64,000 bases of DNA from Burkholderia lata (lineage in GTDB: Bacteria; Pseudomonadota; Gammaproteobacteria; Burkholderiales; Burkholderiaceae): assembly GCF_000012945.1 (NCBI RefSeq), contig NC_007510.1:124001-188000 (forward strand), in the 5' to 3' direction. How positions within the stretch are numbered: the first letter of the stretch is position 1; each line of letters starts with the position of its first letter. Below the pieces are notes generated by a model that worked only from the letters and a program-made list of their open reading frames with translations, made no database searches and was not told the origin of the DNA. Both the position numbers and the translations under genes were made by a program. This document shows, piece after piece, positions 48,392-56,889 of this stretch.

Positions 48392-49510
48392 TTACGCAGC
48401 GAGGACCTTGCCGTTGCGCACGAACGGCAGTTTTACCACGCGCGCGGGAAGATTCTTGTCGCGAATTTGCACCTGGACCAGGTCGCCGATCTGGACGGCC
48501 GCCGGCACGCGCGCGAACGCGATCGATTCCTGCATCGACGGCGAGAACGTGCCGCTCGTGATCTCGCCTTCGCCGTGCGGCGTGACGACCTTCTGGTGCG
48601 CGCGCAGCACGCCGCCGGCCTTGCCGTTTTCCTTCTGCAGGATCAGGCCGACGAATGCGGCGCGGGTGCCGTTGGCTTCCAGTGCGGCGCGGCCGACGAA
48701 GTCGCGCGGCGCGGTAAGGTCGACCGTCCACGCGAGGCCCGCGTCGAGCGGCGACACGGTGTCGTCCATGTCCTGGCCGTACAGGTTCATGCCGGCCTCG
48801 AGGCGCAGCGTGTCGCGCGCGCCGAGCCCGCACGGGCGCACGCCGTTTTGCTGCAGCGCGTTCCACAGCGCTTCGACGTGCACGGCCGGGACGATCACTT
48901 CGAAACCGTCTTCACCGGTGTAGCCGGTGCGCGCGACGGTGAGATCGCCGAACGGCGTGCCGGCGACCTGCGCGGCGTTGAACGGCTTCAGTTCGCTGGT
49001 GGCGGCGCGCGCGGCGGGCACCGTCGACCACGCTTTTTCGCGGGCGTTCGGGCCCTGTACGGCGACGATCGCGAAATCGCGGCGCGGCGTGATCGTGACG
49101 CCGAAGCCGCCTTGCTCGTTCAGCTGGTTGAACCACGCGATGTCTTTCTCGGCCGTGCCGGCGTTGACGACGACGCGGAAGAATTCCTCGGTGAAGTAGT
49201 AGACGATCAGGTCGTCGATGACGCCGCCCTGCGGATTGAGCAGGCACGAGTAGAGGGCCTTGCCGGGCGTCTTGAGCTTGCCGACGTTGTTCGCGATCGC
49301 GTGCTCGAAGAACGCGCGCACGCGGCTGCCGGTGAAATCGACCACGCACATGTGCGACACGTCGAACATGCCGGCGTCGGTGCGCACGGCTTCATGCTCT
49401 TCGATCTGCGAGCCGTAGTTGACGGGCATGTCCCAGCCGCCGAAGTCGACCATGCGGGCATTGAGCGCGCGGTGCGCGGCGTTGAGCGGGGTGTGATTCA
49501 GTGCAGTCAT
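48392..49510 (-). CDS. gcvT: Glycine cleavage system aminomethyltransferase (T protein)
   Basis: The 372-residue tetrahydrofolate-dependent enzyme takes the aminomethyl group from GcvH, releases ammonia and forms methylene-THF. It shows [48 protein letters not shown] (with the catalytic Asp), [13 protein letters not shown] and [23 protein letters not shown] 49510 follows TGAGGCCTCG; an in-frame ATG 15 nt upstream is less likely. It is the first gene of gcvTHP, about 90 nt downstream of the riboswitch. Confidence 0.97.
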
Positions 49511-49599
49511 CGAGGCCTCAGGCAAGGCGCTTGCGCGCGGATCAGAACGGCCATGTGCCGACCACCGCGGCCAACGGCCTGCGAGCGATCCGGTACATG

Positions 49600-49856
49600 C
49601 CCCTCTGTCCTCGATACCTGAGAGATTGCGCTGCCGGCCGAGCCTGGCGAACGCGCGCCCCTTCGGTGGGCAGCTTGCCCGCGCAGCGGATGCGCTGCGG
49701 GCTACTGCCGCTCTCCAGAGTGCGGGGAGAGTGTGGCCCGCGCAATGCGCGGACGGGATTCCCCGACGCGGTCGGTCCTTTTGCCTGAGAGTTTGCGGGT
49801 GTGCCCCTTCGGCGGCGCAACCGGTGCTGAAACAGCCTGGTTACACGCTCTCCCGA
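49600..49856 (-). promoter_or_regulatory. Tandem glycine riboswitch upstream of gcvT
   Basis: Two glycine aptamers lie in tandem on the minus strand. The first starts GGGAGAGCGT (near 49854) and contains CCGAAGGGGC, ACTCTCAGGCAAAAGGACCG and closing pairs to about 49775. The second starts CTCTGGAGAG (about 49720) and contains CCGAAGGGGCGC, ATCTCTCAGGTATCGAGGACAG, ending near 49600. Paired GGAGAG / CCGAAGGGGC / CTCTCAGG(N)AGGAC modules are diagnostic. In other bacteria this class turns gcv genes on when glycine is plentiful. I see no obvious terminator in the last 90 nt, so control is probably at translation. Confidence 0.96.
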
Positions 49857-49868
49857 CGCGTGCGGGCG

Positions 49869-49897
49869 ACTGTACGCGAGCGGGTGGGCCTTGTCAA
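49869..49897 (-). promoter_or_regulatory. Sigma-70 promoter of the gcv riboswitch operon
   Basis: On the minus strand, -35 TTGACA (49892-49897) and -10 TACAGT (49869-49874) have a 17-bp spacer. Initiation near 49862 would start the RNA right at the first aptamer. Confidence 0.88.
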
Positions 49898-49978
49898 TTT
49901 GAGCAAAAGAATGTCGCTTCGCGACAAGCGACGGCAACCGGTGCCGCCGCTTTTTCCGCTCCGGCGGGCGCCGGTGCG

Positions 49979-50341
49979 TTACTCGCCGATCGCGCGCGCG
50001 GCCGTGTCGAGTTCCTGGTTCAGCACGCGCTGCTCGTCGCCGGACAGGCCGCCGCTGTGTTGCGCGGACATGTCGTTCGATTCCTGGCGAATCACGTCGA
50101 GGCGGTGATGAAGCTGTGCGCCGTAGGGCGGCGGGTAGTAGCCGCCGTTCACGCGCGCATCGATGCGGCGGTGCAGGTTGTCGATCCGGCCCTGGATCTG
50201 CTGCATCCGCTCGTTCGCGACGACCTGCGGATTGGGCCGCGGCGGGGGTGCCGGGCGGACCGGCTGCTGCGGCTGCACGATACAGGCCGCAAGCGAGGAA
50301 ACCAGGACGCAGCACGCTGCTGCGCGAATCAACCGTTGCAT
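49979..50341 (-). CDS. Small predicted lipoprotein of unknown function
   Basis: A 120-residue secreted lipoprotein. Residues 1-19 form a signal with a lipobox ending SSLAAC, so the cysteine should be lipidated. A proline-rich stretch follows (QPQQPVRPAPPPRPNPQ), then a helical, Arg/Gln-rich part (RMQQIQGRIDNLHRRIDARV, YGAQLHHRLDVIRQESND) and LSGDEQRVLNQELD. I choose ATG 50341 because AGGAGA is 6 nt upstream; ATG 50347 would touch that ribosome site. I recognise no family. Similar small helical lipoproteins occur beside gcv in Burkholderia. Confidence 0.75.
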   Translation of the reverse strand: MQRLIRAAACCVLVSSLAACIVQPQQPVRPAPPPRPNPQVVANERMQQIQGRIDNLHRRIDARVNGGYYPPPYGAQLHHRLDVIRQESNDMSAQHSGGLSGDEQRVLNQELDTAARAIGE

Positions 50342-50465
50342 CAACATTCTCCTGACGGATTGGTGTCGGATCGACTTTTTTGAGAAACGCATCAGACCGG
50401 TCTACCGCTGACTTTCGTTCCCCCGGCATTTGTAACCGAATGTTCCGGTTGGTCCACGCGCACCC

Positions 50466-50493
50466 GCGCGGGCCGGCCGCTACCGGCCCGCGC
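50466..50493 (-). other. Stem-loop after the Gfo/Idh/MocA gene
   Basis: A perfect 11-bp G/C stem (50466-50476 with 50483-50493) with a 6-nt loop lies directly past the oxidoreductase stop. There is no T run. It is probably a 3'-end hairpin. Confidence 0.5.
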
Positions 50494-50499
50494 GCGGTG

Positions 50500-51552
50500 T
50501 CAGATCGTGCGCCGTACGAACGGCAGCCGGCGGCCGTCGTGCTCGCTCTGCGCGGCGAGTTCGATGATCGTCATCACGTCGACGGCGTCCTGCGCGGTGA
50601 CGGGGAACGGCGCGCCGTCGTGGATCGACGCGGCGAGCGCGCGGTAGAACTCCGCGTACTGGCCGTCGAGCGTCGGCACCGGGCGCTCGACCTCGACTTC
50701 GCCGTCGAGCACGCGCAGCAGGCCGGGCGGGTTGCCGCCGCCGAATTCGACGTCGTCCGTGGTGAGGCCGGCCTTGAGCTGGTCCTCCTGCGTGTCGAGC
50801 CCGAACTTCTGATAGCTGCCGCGGGTGCCGTGCAGCGTGAAGCGCGCGGGTTCGATCGCCGACAGCGCGCTCGCATGCAGCGCGACGTCCTTGTCCGGAT
50901 AGCCGAGCTGCAGGTGCACGAAATCGGGCGCCGTGCCGTTGTCGCGGCGCGTCTTGACGGTCGCGCTCACCGTTTCCGGCAGGCCGAACAGCGCAAGCGC
51001 CTGGTCGATCAGGTGCGGGCCGAGGTCGAGCAGCAGGCCGCCACCACGGGCGGGCTCCTCGCGCCAGCGCGTGCGCGGCGTCGGGCGGAAGCGGTCGAAG
51101 TGCGATTCGAAACAGGTCAGCCGGCCGAGCTCGCCCGATTCGACGATGCGGCGCACGGTGAGGAAATCGCCGTCCCAGCGGCGGTTGTGGAACGGCGCGA
51201 ACAGCCGGCTGCGCGCATTCGCGAGCCGCGCGAGCGCGAGCGCCTCGTCGGCGGTGAGCGTGACGGGCTTGTCGACGACCACGTGGCGGCCGGCTTCGAG
51301 CACCTGGCGTGCGAGCGCGAAGTGCGTGTCGTTCGGCGTGGCGATCACCACGCACTCGATGTCGTCGAGGCCGAGCAGCGTGTCGAGATCGGGGACGACG
51401 CGCGCGCCCGGATACGCCGCCTGCGCGCGATCGGGCTGCCCCGTCGCGATCGCGGCGACTTCAGTGCGGCCGCTCGTGGCGATCACGGGCGCGTGGAACG
51501 TCGCGCCGGCGAAACCGAAACCCATCAAACCAATCCTGAGCAATGACGACAT
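50500..51552 (-). CDS. Gfo/Idh/MocA-family NAD(P)-dependent oxidoreductase
   Basis: The 350-residue enzyme has an N-terminal Rossmann domain (LRIGLMGFGFAGATFHAPVI), CVVIATPNDTHFALARQVLE, and VVVDKPVTLTADEALAL with the catalytic Lys of the E/DKP motif. The substrate half contains GGGLLLDLGPHLIDQALALF with the usual Asp and His. Relatives oxidise sugars or inositol, and close ones are annotated YdgJ-like. The substrate is unknown. It stands alone on the minus strand, 234 bp after the GDSL gene. Confidence 0.92.
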   Translation of the reverse strand: MSSLLRIGLMGFGFAGATFHAPVIATSGRTEVAAIATGQPDRAQAAYPGARVVPDLDTLLGLDDIECVVIATPNDTHFALARQVLEAGRHVVVDKPVTLTADEALALARLANARSRLFAPFHNRRWDGDFLTVRRIVESGELGRLTCFESHFDRFRPTPRTRWREEPARGGGLLLDLGPHLIDQALALFGLPETVSATVKTRRDNGTAPDFVHLQLGYPDKDVALHASALSAIEPARFTLHGTRGSYQKFGLDTQEDQLKAGLTTDDVEFGGGNPPGLLRVLDGEVEVERPVPTLDGQYAEFYRALAASIHDGAPFPVTAQDAVDVMTIIELAAQSEHDGRRLPFVRRTI

Positions 51553-51786
51553 GGCAATCCCTGGCTGCGAAGGAAACTAAAGGACGGTGCGCCGAGACGG
51601 CGCGAAGACGACCGGCTATTTTGGCATGGCGCCGCCGCTTGCACTGGCGCGTTCGGGCGAAACGCGCGTCGCGATGCGGCGTTTGCGCAAGGAAAGCCGG
51701 CATTTTGCGCGGGCCTGCTGGACGCCCGCGCCGGGTTGCCTGTCGGCTTGCACGGTGAACGGCCGGCGCTGGGGCGCCGCCCGGCG

Positions 51787-52494
51787 TCATGCCGCTGCCT
51801 GTCGCCGCACGGCGGCGGCGACCTGTGCGGCCCATACGGCGCAGGCGGTTTCGCCGGGATGGAAACCGTCGGTGGCCATCAGGCGGCGCTCGAGCGGCAG
51901 CTCGACGCGCAGGAACGTGCAGTGCGGCTGCGTGGCGGCCCATCCGGCGAGCGCCGTGTTGAGCCGCTTCGCGCGCAGCCCGAGATACCACGCGAGCGGC
52001 TGCGGCAGCGCCGGAAAGCGCTCCATCGGCGGCACCGCCGACAGGATCGCGTGCCCGACCCGGAAGCGTGCGGCGAGCAGCCGGACGAGCTCGGCCTGCT
52101 GCGCCTGCCAGCGGGCCGGCGGCACGCCGCCCGTCACGTCGTTGACGCCGAGCGACGTGACGGCCACGTCGAACGGCTCGGCCGGCTCGGCGGCGAGCCA
52201 GTCGACGAGCTCCCGCGTGGTCAGGCCGGTGCGCGCGAGCAGCTTCCAGCTCACGCGGTGGGTGGCCGCGAGCGCGTTCGCCAACTGCCCGGATAGCGCG
52301 TCGCGCTGCGTCGCGACGCCGACGCCCGCGGCGGCCGAATCGCCGACCACCAGCACGCGCAGCGGCGGGCCGTCGCCCGCCACGCCGTCGCGCGGGCCGG
52401 CCGCCTCGGGCAGCCGCGGCGTGACGCGGCGCACGTAGCGCCCCTGCGCGAACAGCAGCGGGCCGAGGGCAGCGGTGGCGAACGGGTATCCCAT
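51787..52494 (-). CDS. GDSL/SGNH-type esterase
   Basis: A 235-residue hydrolase with the four SGNH blocks: nucleophile S53 in VLVVGDSAAAGVG, glycine in ARTGLTTRELVDWL, Asn in VTSLGVNDVTGG and the Asp/His pair in ATDGFHPGETA. The N-terminus is hydrophobic (MGYPFATAALGPLLFAQGRY) and may anchor it in the membrane. Substrates could be lipids or acylated sugars. ATG 52494 begins the family similarity. It is divergent from rep. Confidence 0.88.
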   Translation of the reverse strand: MGYPFATAALGPLLFAQGRYVRRVTPRLPEAAGPRDGVAGDGPPLRVLVVGDSAAAGVGVATQRDALSGQLANALAATHRVSWKLLARTGLTTRELVDWLAAEPAEPFDVAVTSLGVNDVTGGVPPARWQAQQAELVRLLAARFRVGHAILSAVPPMERFPALPQPLAWYLGLRAKRLNTALAGWAATQPHCTFLRVELPLERRLMATDGFHPGETACAVWAAQVAAAVRRQAAA

Positions 52495-52780
52495 GAGGTC
52501 GATCCGGTGGCGGTTCAGGTGATGGAAACGGGCCGGCGCGGGGCGGCGCCGGCGTGGACATATTGTGGCCGATCGGTGCGCGAACGGGGCCGGATTGGCC
52601 GAACGGACAGGGGGCGGCCGGCCGGTCGGCCCGCGCAGCCCCGTCCGGCGGCGCTCCCGAAAAGCGCGCCGCCGACGTGTTAACATGCGCGTCCTGCCCG
52701 CGTGTCCGCCTGCTTCGCCAGCCCGCCGCGCACGGCATCCTCCCGGCGTTCCGCCGTCAACCGCAACACCATCCGCCATC

Positions 52781-54868
52781 ATGTCCGCAGGCCTGAATCC
52801 CGCCCAGAACGAAGCGGTGCGCTACCTCGACGGTCCCTGTCTCGTGCTCGCCGGCGCGGGCAGCGGCAAGACCCGCGTGATCACGCAGAAGATCGCGCAC
52901 CTGATCGAAGCGAAAGGCTTCGAGCCGCGCCACATCGCCGCCGTCACGTTCACGAACAAGGCGGCCGCCGAAATGCGCGAGCGCGTGTCGAAGCTGCTCG
53001 AGGGCAAGACGCTCACCACGCCCGGCAAGGAAGGCCGCAAGGTGCCCGTCAACCAGCTCACCGTCTGCACGTTCCACTCGCTGGGCGTGCAGATCCTGCG
53101 CCAGGAGGCCGAGCACGTCGGCCTGAAGCCGCAGTTCTCGATCATGGATTCGGACGACTGCTTCGGGATGATCCAGGAGCAGATCGGCACGACCGACAAG
53201 GGCCTGATCCGCAAGATCCAGAGCACCATCTCGCTGTGGAAGAACGGCCTGATCATGCCCGACGAGGCGATGACGATCGCGGCCAACGAGGACGAGCACC
53301 AGGCCGCGCTGGTCTACCGCAACTACGTCGCGACGCTGCATGCGTACCAGGCGGTCGACTTCGACGACCTGATCCGCCTGCCCGCCGAGCTGTTCGCGAA
53401 GAACGAGCAGGTGCGCGACCGCTGGCAGAACAAGCTGCGCTATCTGCTGATCGACGAGTACCAGGACACCAACGCGTGCCAGTACGAGCTGCTGAAGCTG
53501 CTCGCCGGCCCGCGCGCGGCGTTCACGGCGGTGGGCGACGACGACCAGGCGATCTACGGCTGGCGCGGCGCGACGCTCGAGAACCTCGCGCAGCTCGGCA
53601 AGGATTTCCCGAAGCTGCACCTGGTCAAGCTCGAGCAGAACTACCGGTCGACGGTGCGCATCCTGACCGCCGCGAACAACGTGATCGCGAACAACCCGAA
53701 ACTGTTCGAGAAGAAGCTGTGGTCCGAGCACGGGATGGGCGATTCGATCACCGTCACGCCGTGCAACGACGAAGAGCATGAAGCCGAGTCGGTCGTGTTC
53801 CGGCTGTCCGCGCACAAGTTCGAGCGGCGCGCGCAGTTCCGCGACTACGCGATCCTGTATCGCGGCAACTTCCAGGCGCGGATCTTCGAGCAGGTGCTGC
53901 GGCGCGAGCGGATCCCGTACGTGCTGTCCGGCGGCCAGTCGTTCTTCGACAAGGCCGAGATCAAGGATCTGTGCGCGTACCTGCGGCTGATCGCGAACGC
54001 CGACGACGATCCCGCGTTCATCCGCGCGGTCACCACGCCGCGCCGCGGGATCGGCAACACGACGCTCGAAGCGCTCGGCTCGTTCGCGGGCCAGGCGAAG
54101 GTGTCGCTGTTCGAGGCCGTGTACATGGGCGGGATCGAGGCGCGGCTGTCCGCGCGCCAGGTCGAGCCGCTGCGGATGTTCTGCGACTTCATCCAGCGCC
54201 TGACCGAGCGCGCGGACAAGGATCCTGCCACCGCCGTGCTCGACGACATGATGGAGGCGATCCACTACGAGGCGTACCTGTATGACGCGTTCGACGAACG
54301 GCAGGCGCAGTCGAAGTGGCAGAACGTGCTCGAATTTCTCGAATGGCTGAAGCGCAAGGGCACCAAGCCCGAGACGGCGGCCGTCGACGGCGAGGCGGAA
54401 GGCTTCCACAACGCGGACGGCCTCGCCGATACGGGCAAGAACCTGCTCGGCCTGATCCAGACCGTCGCGCTGATGTCGATGCTAGAGGGCAAGGACGAGG
54501 ACCCGGACGCCGTGCGGCTGTCGACCGTCCATGCGTCGAAGGGGCTCGAGTATCCGCACGTGTTCCTGGTCGGCGTCGAGGAAGGCATCATGCCGCACCG
54601 CGGCGGCTCCGAGGACGACGGCCCGATCGACAACGAGCGGATCGAGGAGGAGCGCCGGCTGATGTACGTGGCGATCACGCGCGCGCAGCGCAGCCTGCAC
54701 CTGAACTGGTGCAAGAAGCGCAAGCGGGCGCGCGAGACGGTCGTGTGCGAACCGTCGCGCTTCATCCCGGAGATGGGGCTCGACGAGGCGCCGCCGCCGA
54801 CGCCGGAAGAGGCGCCGATGTCGCCGAAGGACCGGCTCGCGAGCCTGAAGGCGTTGCTGCAGAAGTGA
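52781..54868 (+). CDS. rep: ATP-dependent DNA helicase Rep
   Basis: This superfamily 1A 3'-5' helicase (695 residues) helps forks pass nucleoprotein blocks. It shows Walker A LVLAGAGSGKTRVIT (K30), HIAAVTFTNKAAAEMRERV, DEYQDTNACQYELLKLL (Asp225), VGDDDQAIYGWRGA, LEQNYRST, VHASKGLEYPHVFLVGVEEG and MYVAITRAQRSL. The GPCLVLAG start and overall order resemble E. coli Rep more than UvrD. ATG 52781 starts MSAGLNPAQNEAVRYLDGP, although no strong ribosome site is visible. A bidirectional terminator follows. Confidence 0.95.
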   Translation: MSAGLNPAQNEAVRYLDGPCLVLAGAGSGKTRVITQKIAHLIEAKGFEPRHIAAVTFTNKAAAEMRERVSKLLEGKTLTTPGKEGRKVPVNQLTVCTFHSLGVQILRQEAEHVGLKPQFSIMDSDDCFGMIQEQIGTTDKGLIRKIQSTISLWKNGLIMPDEAMTIAANEDEHQAALVYRNYVATLHAYQAVDFDDLIRLPAELFAKNEQVRDRWQNKLRYLLIDEYQDTNACQYELLKLLAGPRAAFTAVGDDDQAIYGWRGATLENLAQLGKDFPKLHLVKLEQNYRSTVRILTAANNVIANNPKLFEKKLWSEHGMGDSITVTPCNDEEHEAESVVFRLSAHKFERRAQFRDYAILYRGNFQARIFEQVLRRERIPYVLSGGQSFFDKAEIKDLCAYLRLIANADDDPAFIRAVTTPRRGIGNTTLEALGSFAGQAKVSLFEAVYMGGIEARLSARQVEPLRMFCDFIQRLTERADKDPATAVLDDMMEAIHYEAYLYDAFDERQAQSKWQNVLEFLEWLKRKGTKPETAAVDGEAEGFHNADGLADTGKNLLGLIQTVALMSMLEGKDEDPDAVRLSTVHASKGLEYPHVFLVGVEEGIMPHRGGSEDDGPIDNERIEEERRLMYVAITRAQRSLHLNWCKKRKRARETVVCEPSRFIPEMGLDEAPPPTPEEAPMSPKDRLASLKALLQK

Positions 54869-54910
54869 TGCCGAGCGTTCCGGTGGAGCGCCGACAAAAC
54901 GACAAAACAA

Positions 54911-54947
54911 AACCCCCGCGATGCGTAGGCGTCGCGGGGGTTTTTTA
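54911..54947. terminator. Bidirectional intrinsic terminator after rep
   Basis: An 11-bp stem (AACCCCCGCGA at 54911-54921, TCGCGGGGGTT at 54932-54942) with a 10-nt loop is followed by a T run and preceded by an A-rich stretch. It serves rep and the convergent cytochrome gene. Confidence 0.93.
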
Positions 54948-54966
54948 CTGCACGGCCGGGCCGGTG

Positions 54967-55857
54967 TTATTTCGACGCGTTGACCATGTAGTCGACGGCG
55001 GCCTTCACATCGGCATCCGACGCGCTCGACCCGCCCTTCGGCGGCATCGCGCCCTTGCCGTGCAGCGCGTAGTTGTAGACCGTATCCATCGAGTCCTTCA
55101 GGCGCGGCGCCCAGTCTTCCTTGCTGCCGAACTTCGGCGCTCCGAGCACGCCCGCCGCGTGGCAGGCCTGACAGGTCGACGTGTACAGCGCCTTGCCGGC
55201 GTCGGCGCCGGCCGGGGCAGCCGCAGCCGCGGGCGCTTCACCGGCCTTCGGGATCGCAGCGATCGCGGCCTGGGCCGCGGCGATTTGCGCGCTGGCGGCG
55301 TCCGCCGTGCCCGACGCGGCTGCGGCGCCGCTGGCGAGCTGCGCCGCGTTGGCGGCCGGTGCGGCCGGTTCGGGGAAGTTCGCGCCGTCGTTGTTCGCCA
55401 TGTAGACGATCGCACGGGCGATTTCATAGTCGCTGACGTCGTCGGGGCTCGTGCCGCCGCGCGGCGGCATCGCGCCCTTGCCGGCGAGCGCCGTCTTCAG
55501 CAGCGTGTCGAAGCCTTGCGAGATGCGCGGCGCCCAGTCGTCCTTGTTGCCGAACTTCGGTGCGCCGGCGGCGCCCGTGCCGTGGCAGGTCACGCAGACG
55601 GCCTTGTAGACTTCCTCGCCGGTCTTGTACGTGCGGGGCGCGTTGGCGTCCTTCACGTCGACCTTGGCGAGCGGGGCGACACGTGCGGCAACCTGTTCGT
55701 CGGATAGCGCGTCCGTGCCGGCGCCGTAACGGAACGCATGGTTCGCATAGTTGGCGAACAGGACGATCAGGATGATCGGAATCGCGAACGACGCGATGAT
55801 GACGGCAATCAGCTGCCCGGGGGTTTTGACGGGAGATTCGTGGGGTGCTTCGCTCAT
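54967..55857 (-). CDS. Membrane-anchored dihaem cytochrome c (c5 family)
   Basis: The 296-residue electron carrier has an N-terminal membrane anchor (about 16-37, LIAVIIASFAIPIILIVLF). Two homologous c-type domains are joined by an Ala/Pro-rich linker (about 163-218). Haem sites are C88-C91-H92 (CVTCH) and C229-C232-H233 (CQACH). Each domain repeats GAPKFGxKxDWAPR and GKGAMPPxGG, whose methionines M130 and M271 should be the sixth ligands. It probably feeds a terminal oxidase from the periplasmic face. It stands alone. Confidence 0.94.
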   Translation of the reverse strand: MSEAPHESPVKTPGQLIAVIIASFAIPIILIVLFANYANHAFRYGAGTDALSDEQVAARVAPLAKVDVKDANAPRTYKTGEEVYKAVCVTCHGTGAAGAPKFGNKDDWAPRISQGFDTLLKTALAGKGAMPPRGGTSPDDVSDYEIARAIVYMANNDGANFPEPAAPAANAAQLASGAAAASGTADAASAQIAAAQAAIAAIPKAGEAPAAAAAPAGADAGKALYTSTCQACHAAGVLGAPKFGSKEDWAPRLKDSMDTVYNYALHGKGAMPPKGGSSASDADVKAAVDYMVNASK

Positions 55858-56059
55858 GCTTGCCTCGTCTCCATGATTAGGAATTGTGAGCGCGGTGCAA
55901 CGGCAAATGGCAGTCCAATGAAGCCCGGTCGATTATAGACGGAACGTTTACATCACGGCGAGCGGTGCGATGGCGCGTGTTTACCCGCACGCAGCGTGGC
56001 CCGGCGGGGATTCGTCGGGCAAGGTGGACGCGTCATGGGAAACCGGGTATCCTTGCCGT

Positions 56060-56087
56060 CTTGCCCATCGTGGGCGGCCTGTATATT
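56060..56087 (+). promoter_or_regulatory. Probable tRNA-Arg promoter
   Basis: CTTGCC (56060-56065) and TATATT (56082-56087) with a 16-bp spacer lie about 20 bp before the tRNA, a reasonable sigma-70 promoter. The rest of the gap 55858-56108 shows nothing else. Confidence 0.6.
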
Positions 56088-56108
56088 GGGGTCGCTTCAC
56101 TGTCACAG

Positions 56109-56184
56109 GCGCCCGTAGCTCAATGGATAGAGTACTGCCCTCCGAAGGCAGGGGTTGCTGGTTCGATCCCAGCCGGGCGCGCCA
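56109..56184 (+). tRNA. tRNA-Arg (anticodon CCG)
   Basis: This 76-nt gene folds as a full cloverleaf. The acceptor arm GCGCCCG pairs with CGGGCGC, the D arm is GCTC/GAGT, and the anticodon stem is CTGCC/GGCAG with loop CTCCGAA (anticodon CCG). The T arm is GCTGG/CCAGC with TTCGATC, discriminator G, and CCA is encoded. It reads CGG arginine codons. Confidence 0.97.
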
Positions 56185-56406
56185 AAACATGCCTGTTCAG
56201 GCACTCTGCGGTTTCATCGCTTCGTCGTTTTCCCGTTTGCAGTAATATCCCGGCCGGTTAGCGGTTTTCGATCGCATGCGCATCCGATCCGGCTCAGTCG
56301 TTCGCCGGTCCGGTTCGACGTGCTCGAAGCCCGTCTGACGGCGCCGATTGAAAATGTCGACCGAAACGAGAAATAGCCGCGCCGCATCGCGGGCGGCGAT
56401 CACCGC

Positions 56407-56736
56407 ATGAGCAAATCACTCCCCGTTCAGTTCATCAACGGGCCGGACGGTACGCCGGCCTTCGTCGTGATTCCTTACGCCGACTATGTCGCGCAGCAGC
56501 GGATCACGCCCGATCCGGTTCCGCATGAAGTCGTGACGCGCGCCGTGTTCGACGGCAGTTCGCCCGCGCGCGCGTGGCGCGAGTATCTCGGGCTGACGCG
56601 GGCCGAGGTCGCGCAGCGGATCGGCATCAGTCGCTCGGACTACGCGAAACGCGAGAAGCGCGAGAAGCTGCGCAAGTCGGTGCGCAGGAAGATCGCGGCC
56701 GCGCTCGGCATCACGCTGGCGCAGCTCGATTTCTGA
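56407..56736 (+). CDS. Antitoxin-like HTH protein, apparently orphan
   Basis: The 109-residue protein has an N-terminal Phd/antitoxin-like segment (VQFINGPDGTPAFVVIPYAD) and a C-terminal Xre HTH at about 57-105 (WREYLGLTRAEVAQRIGISR, RKSVRRKIAAALGITLAQLD). Such proteins usually pair with an upstream RelE/ParE toxin, but the 222 bp before it (to the tRNA) contain no toxin frame, and none follows. It could regulate a toxin elsewhere or be a relic. Its place directly downstream of a tRNA gene is typical for acquired DNA. Confidence 0.8.
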   Translation: MSKSLPVQFINGPDGTPAFVVIPYADYVAQQRITPDPVPHEVVTRAVFDGSSPARAWREYLGLTRAEVAQRIGISRSDYAKREKREKLRKSVRRKIAAALGITLAQLDF

Positions 56737-56889
56737 CGCGCGGGCCGGCGAACGCGTCGGCCGCCCCGGATGCCCCGGACGCAGCCGGCGTGCCGGTGCC
56801 GTGTTGCCTTGCCGTTGTGCGAGAATCGCCCGCAACGACAACTCCAAGCGACGATCGCGGCGGCCGTCCGCGCATCGCGCCGACCCCCG

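Noticed and set aside
49511..49600. Intrinsic terminator in the riboswitch expression platform
   Set aside because: No stem with a T run was found in the 90 nt before gcvT, so translational control is favoured.
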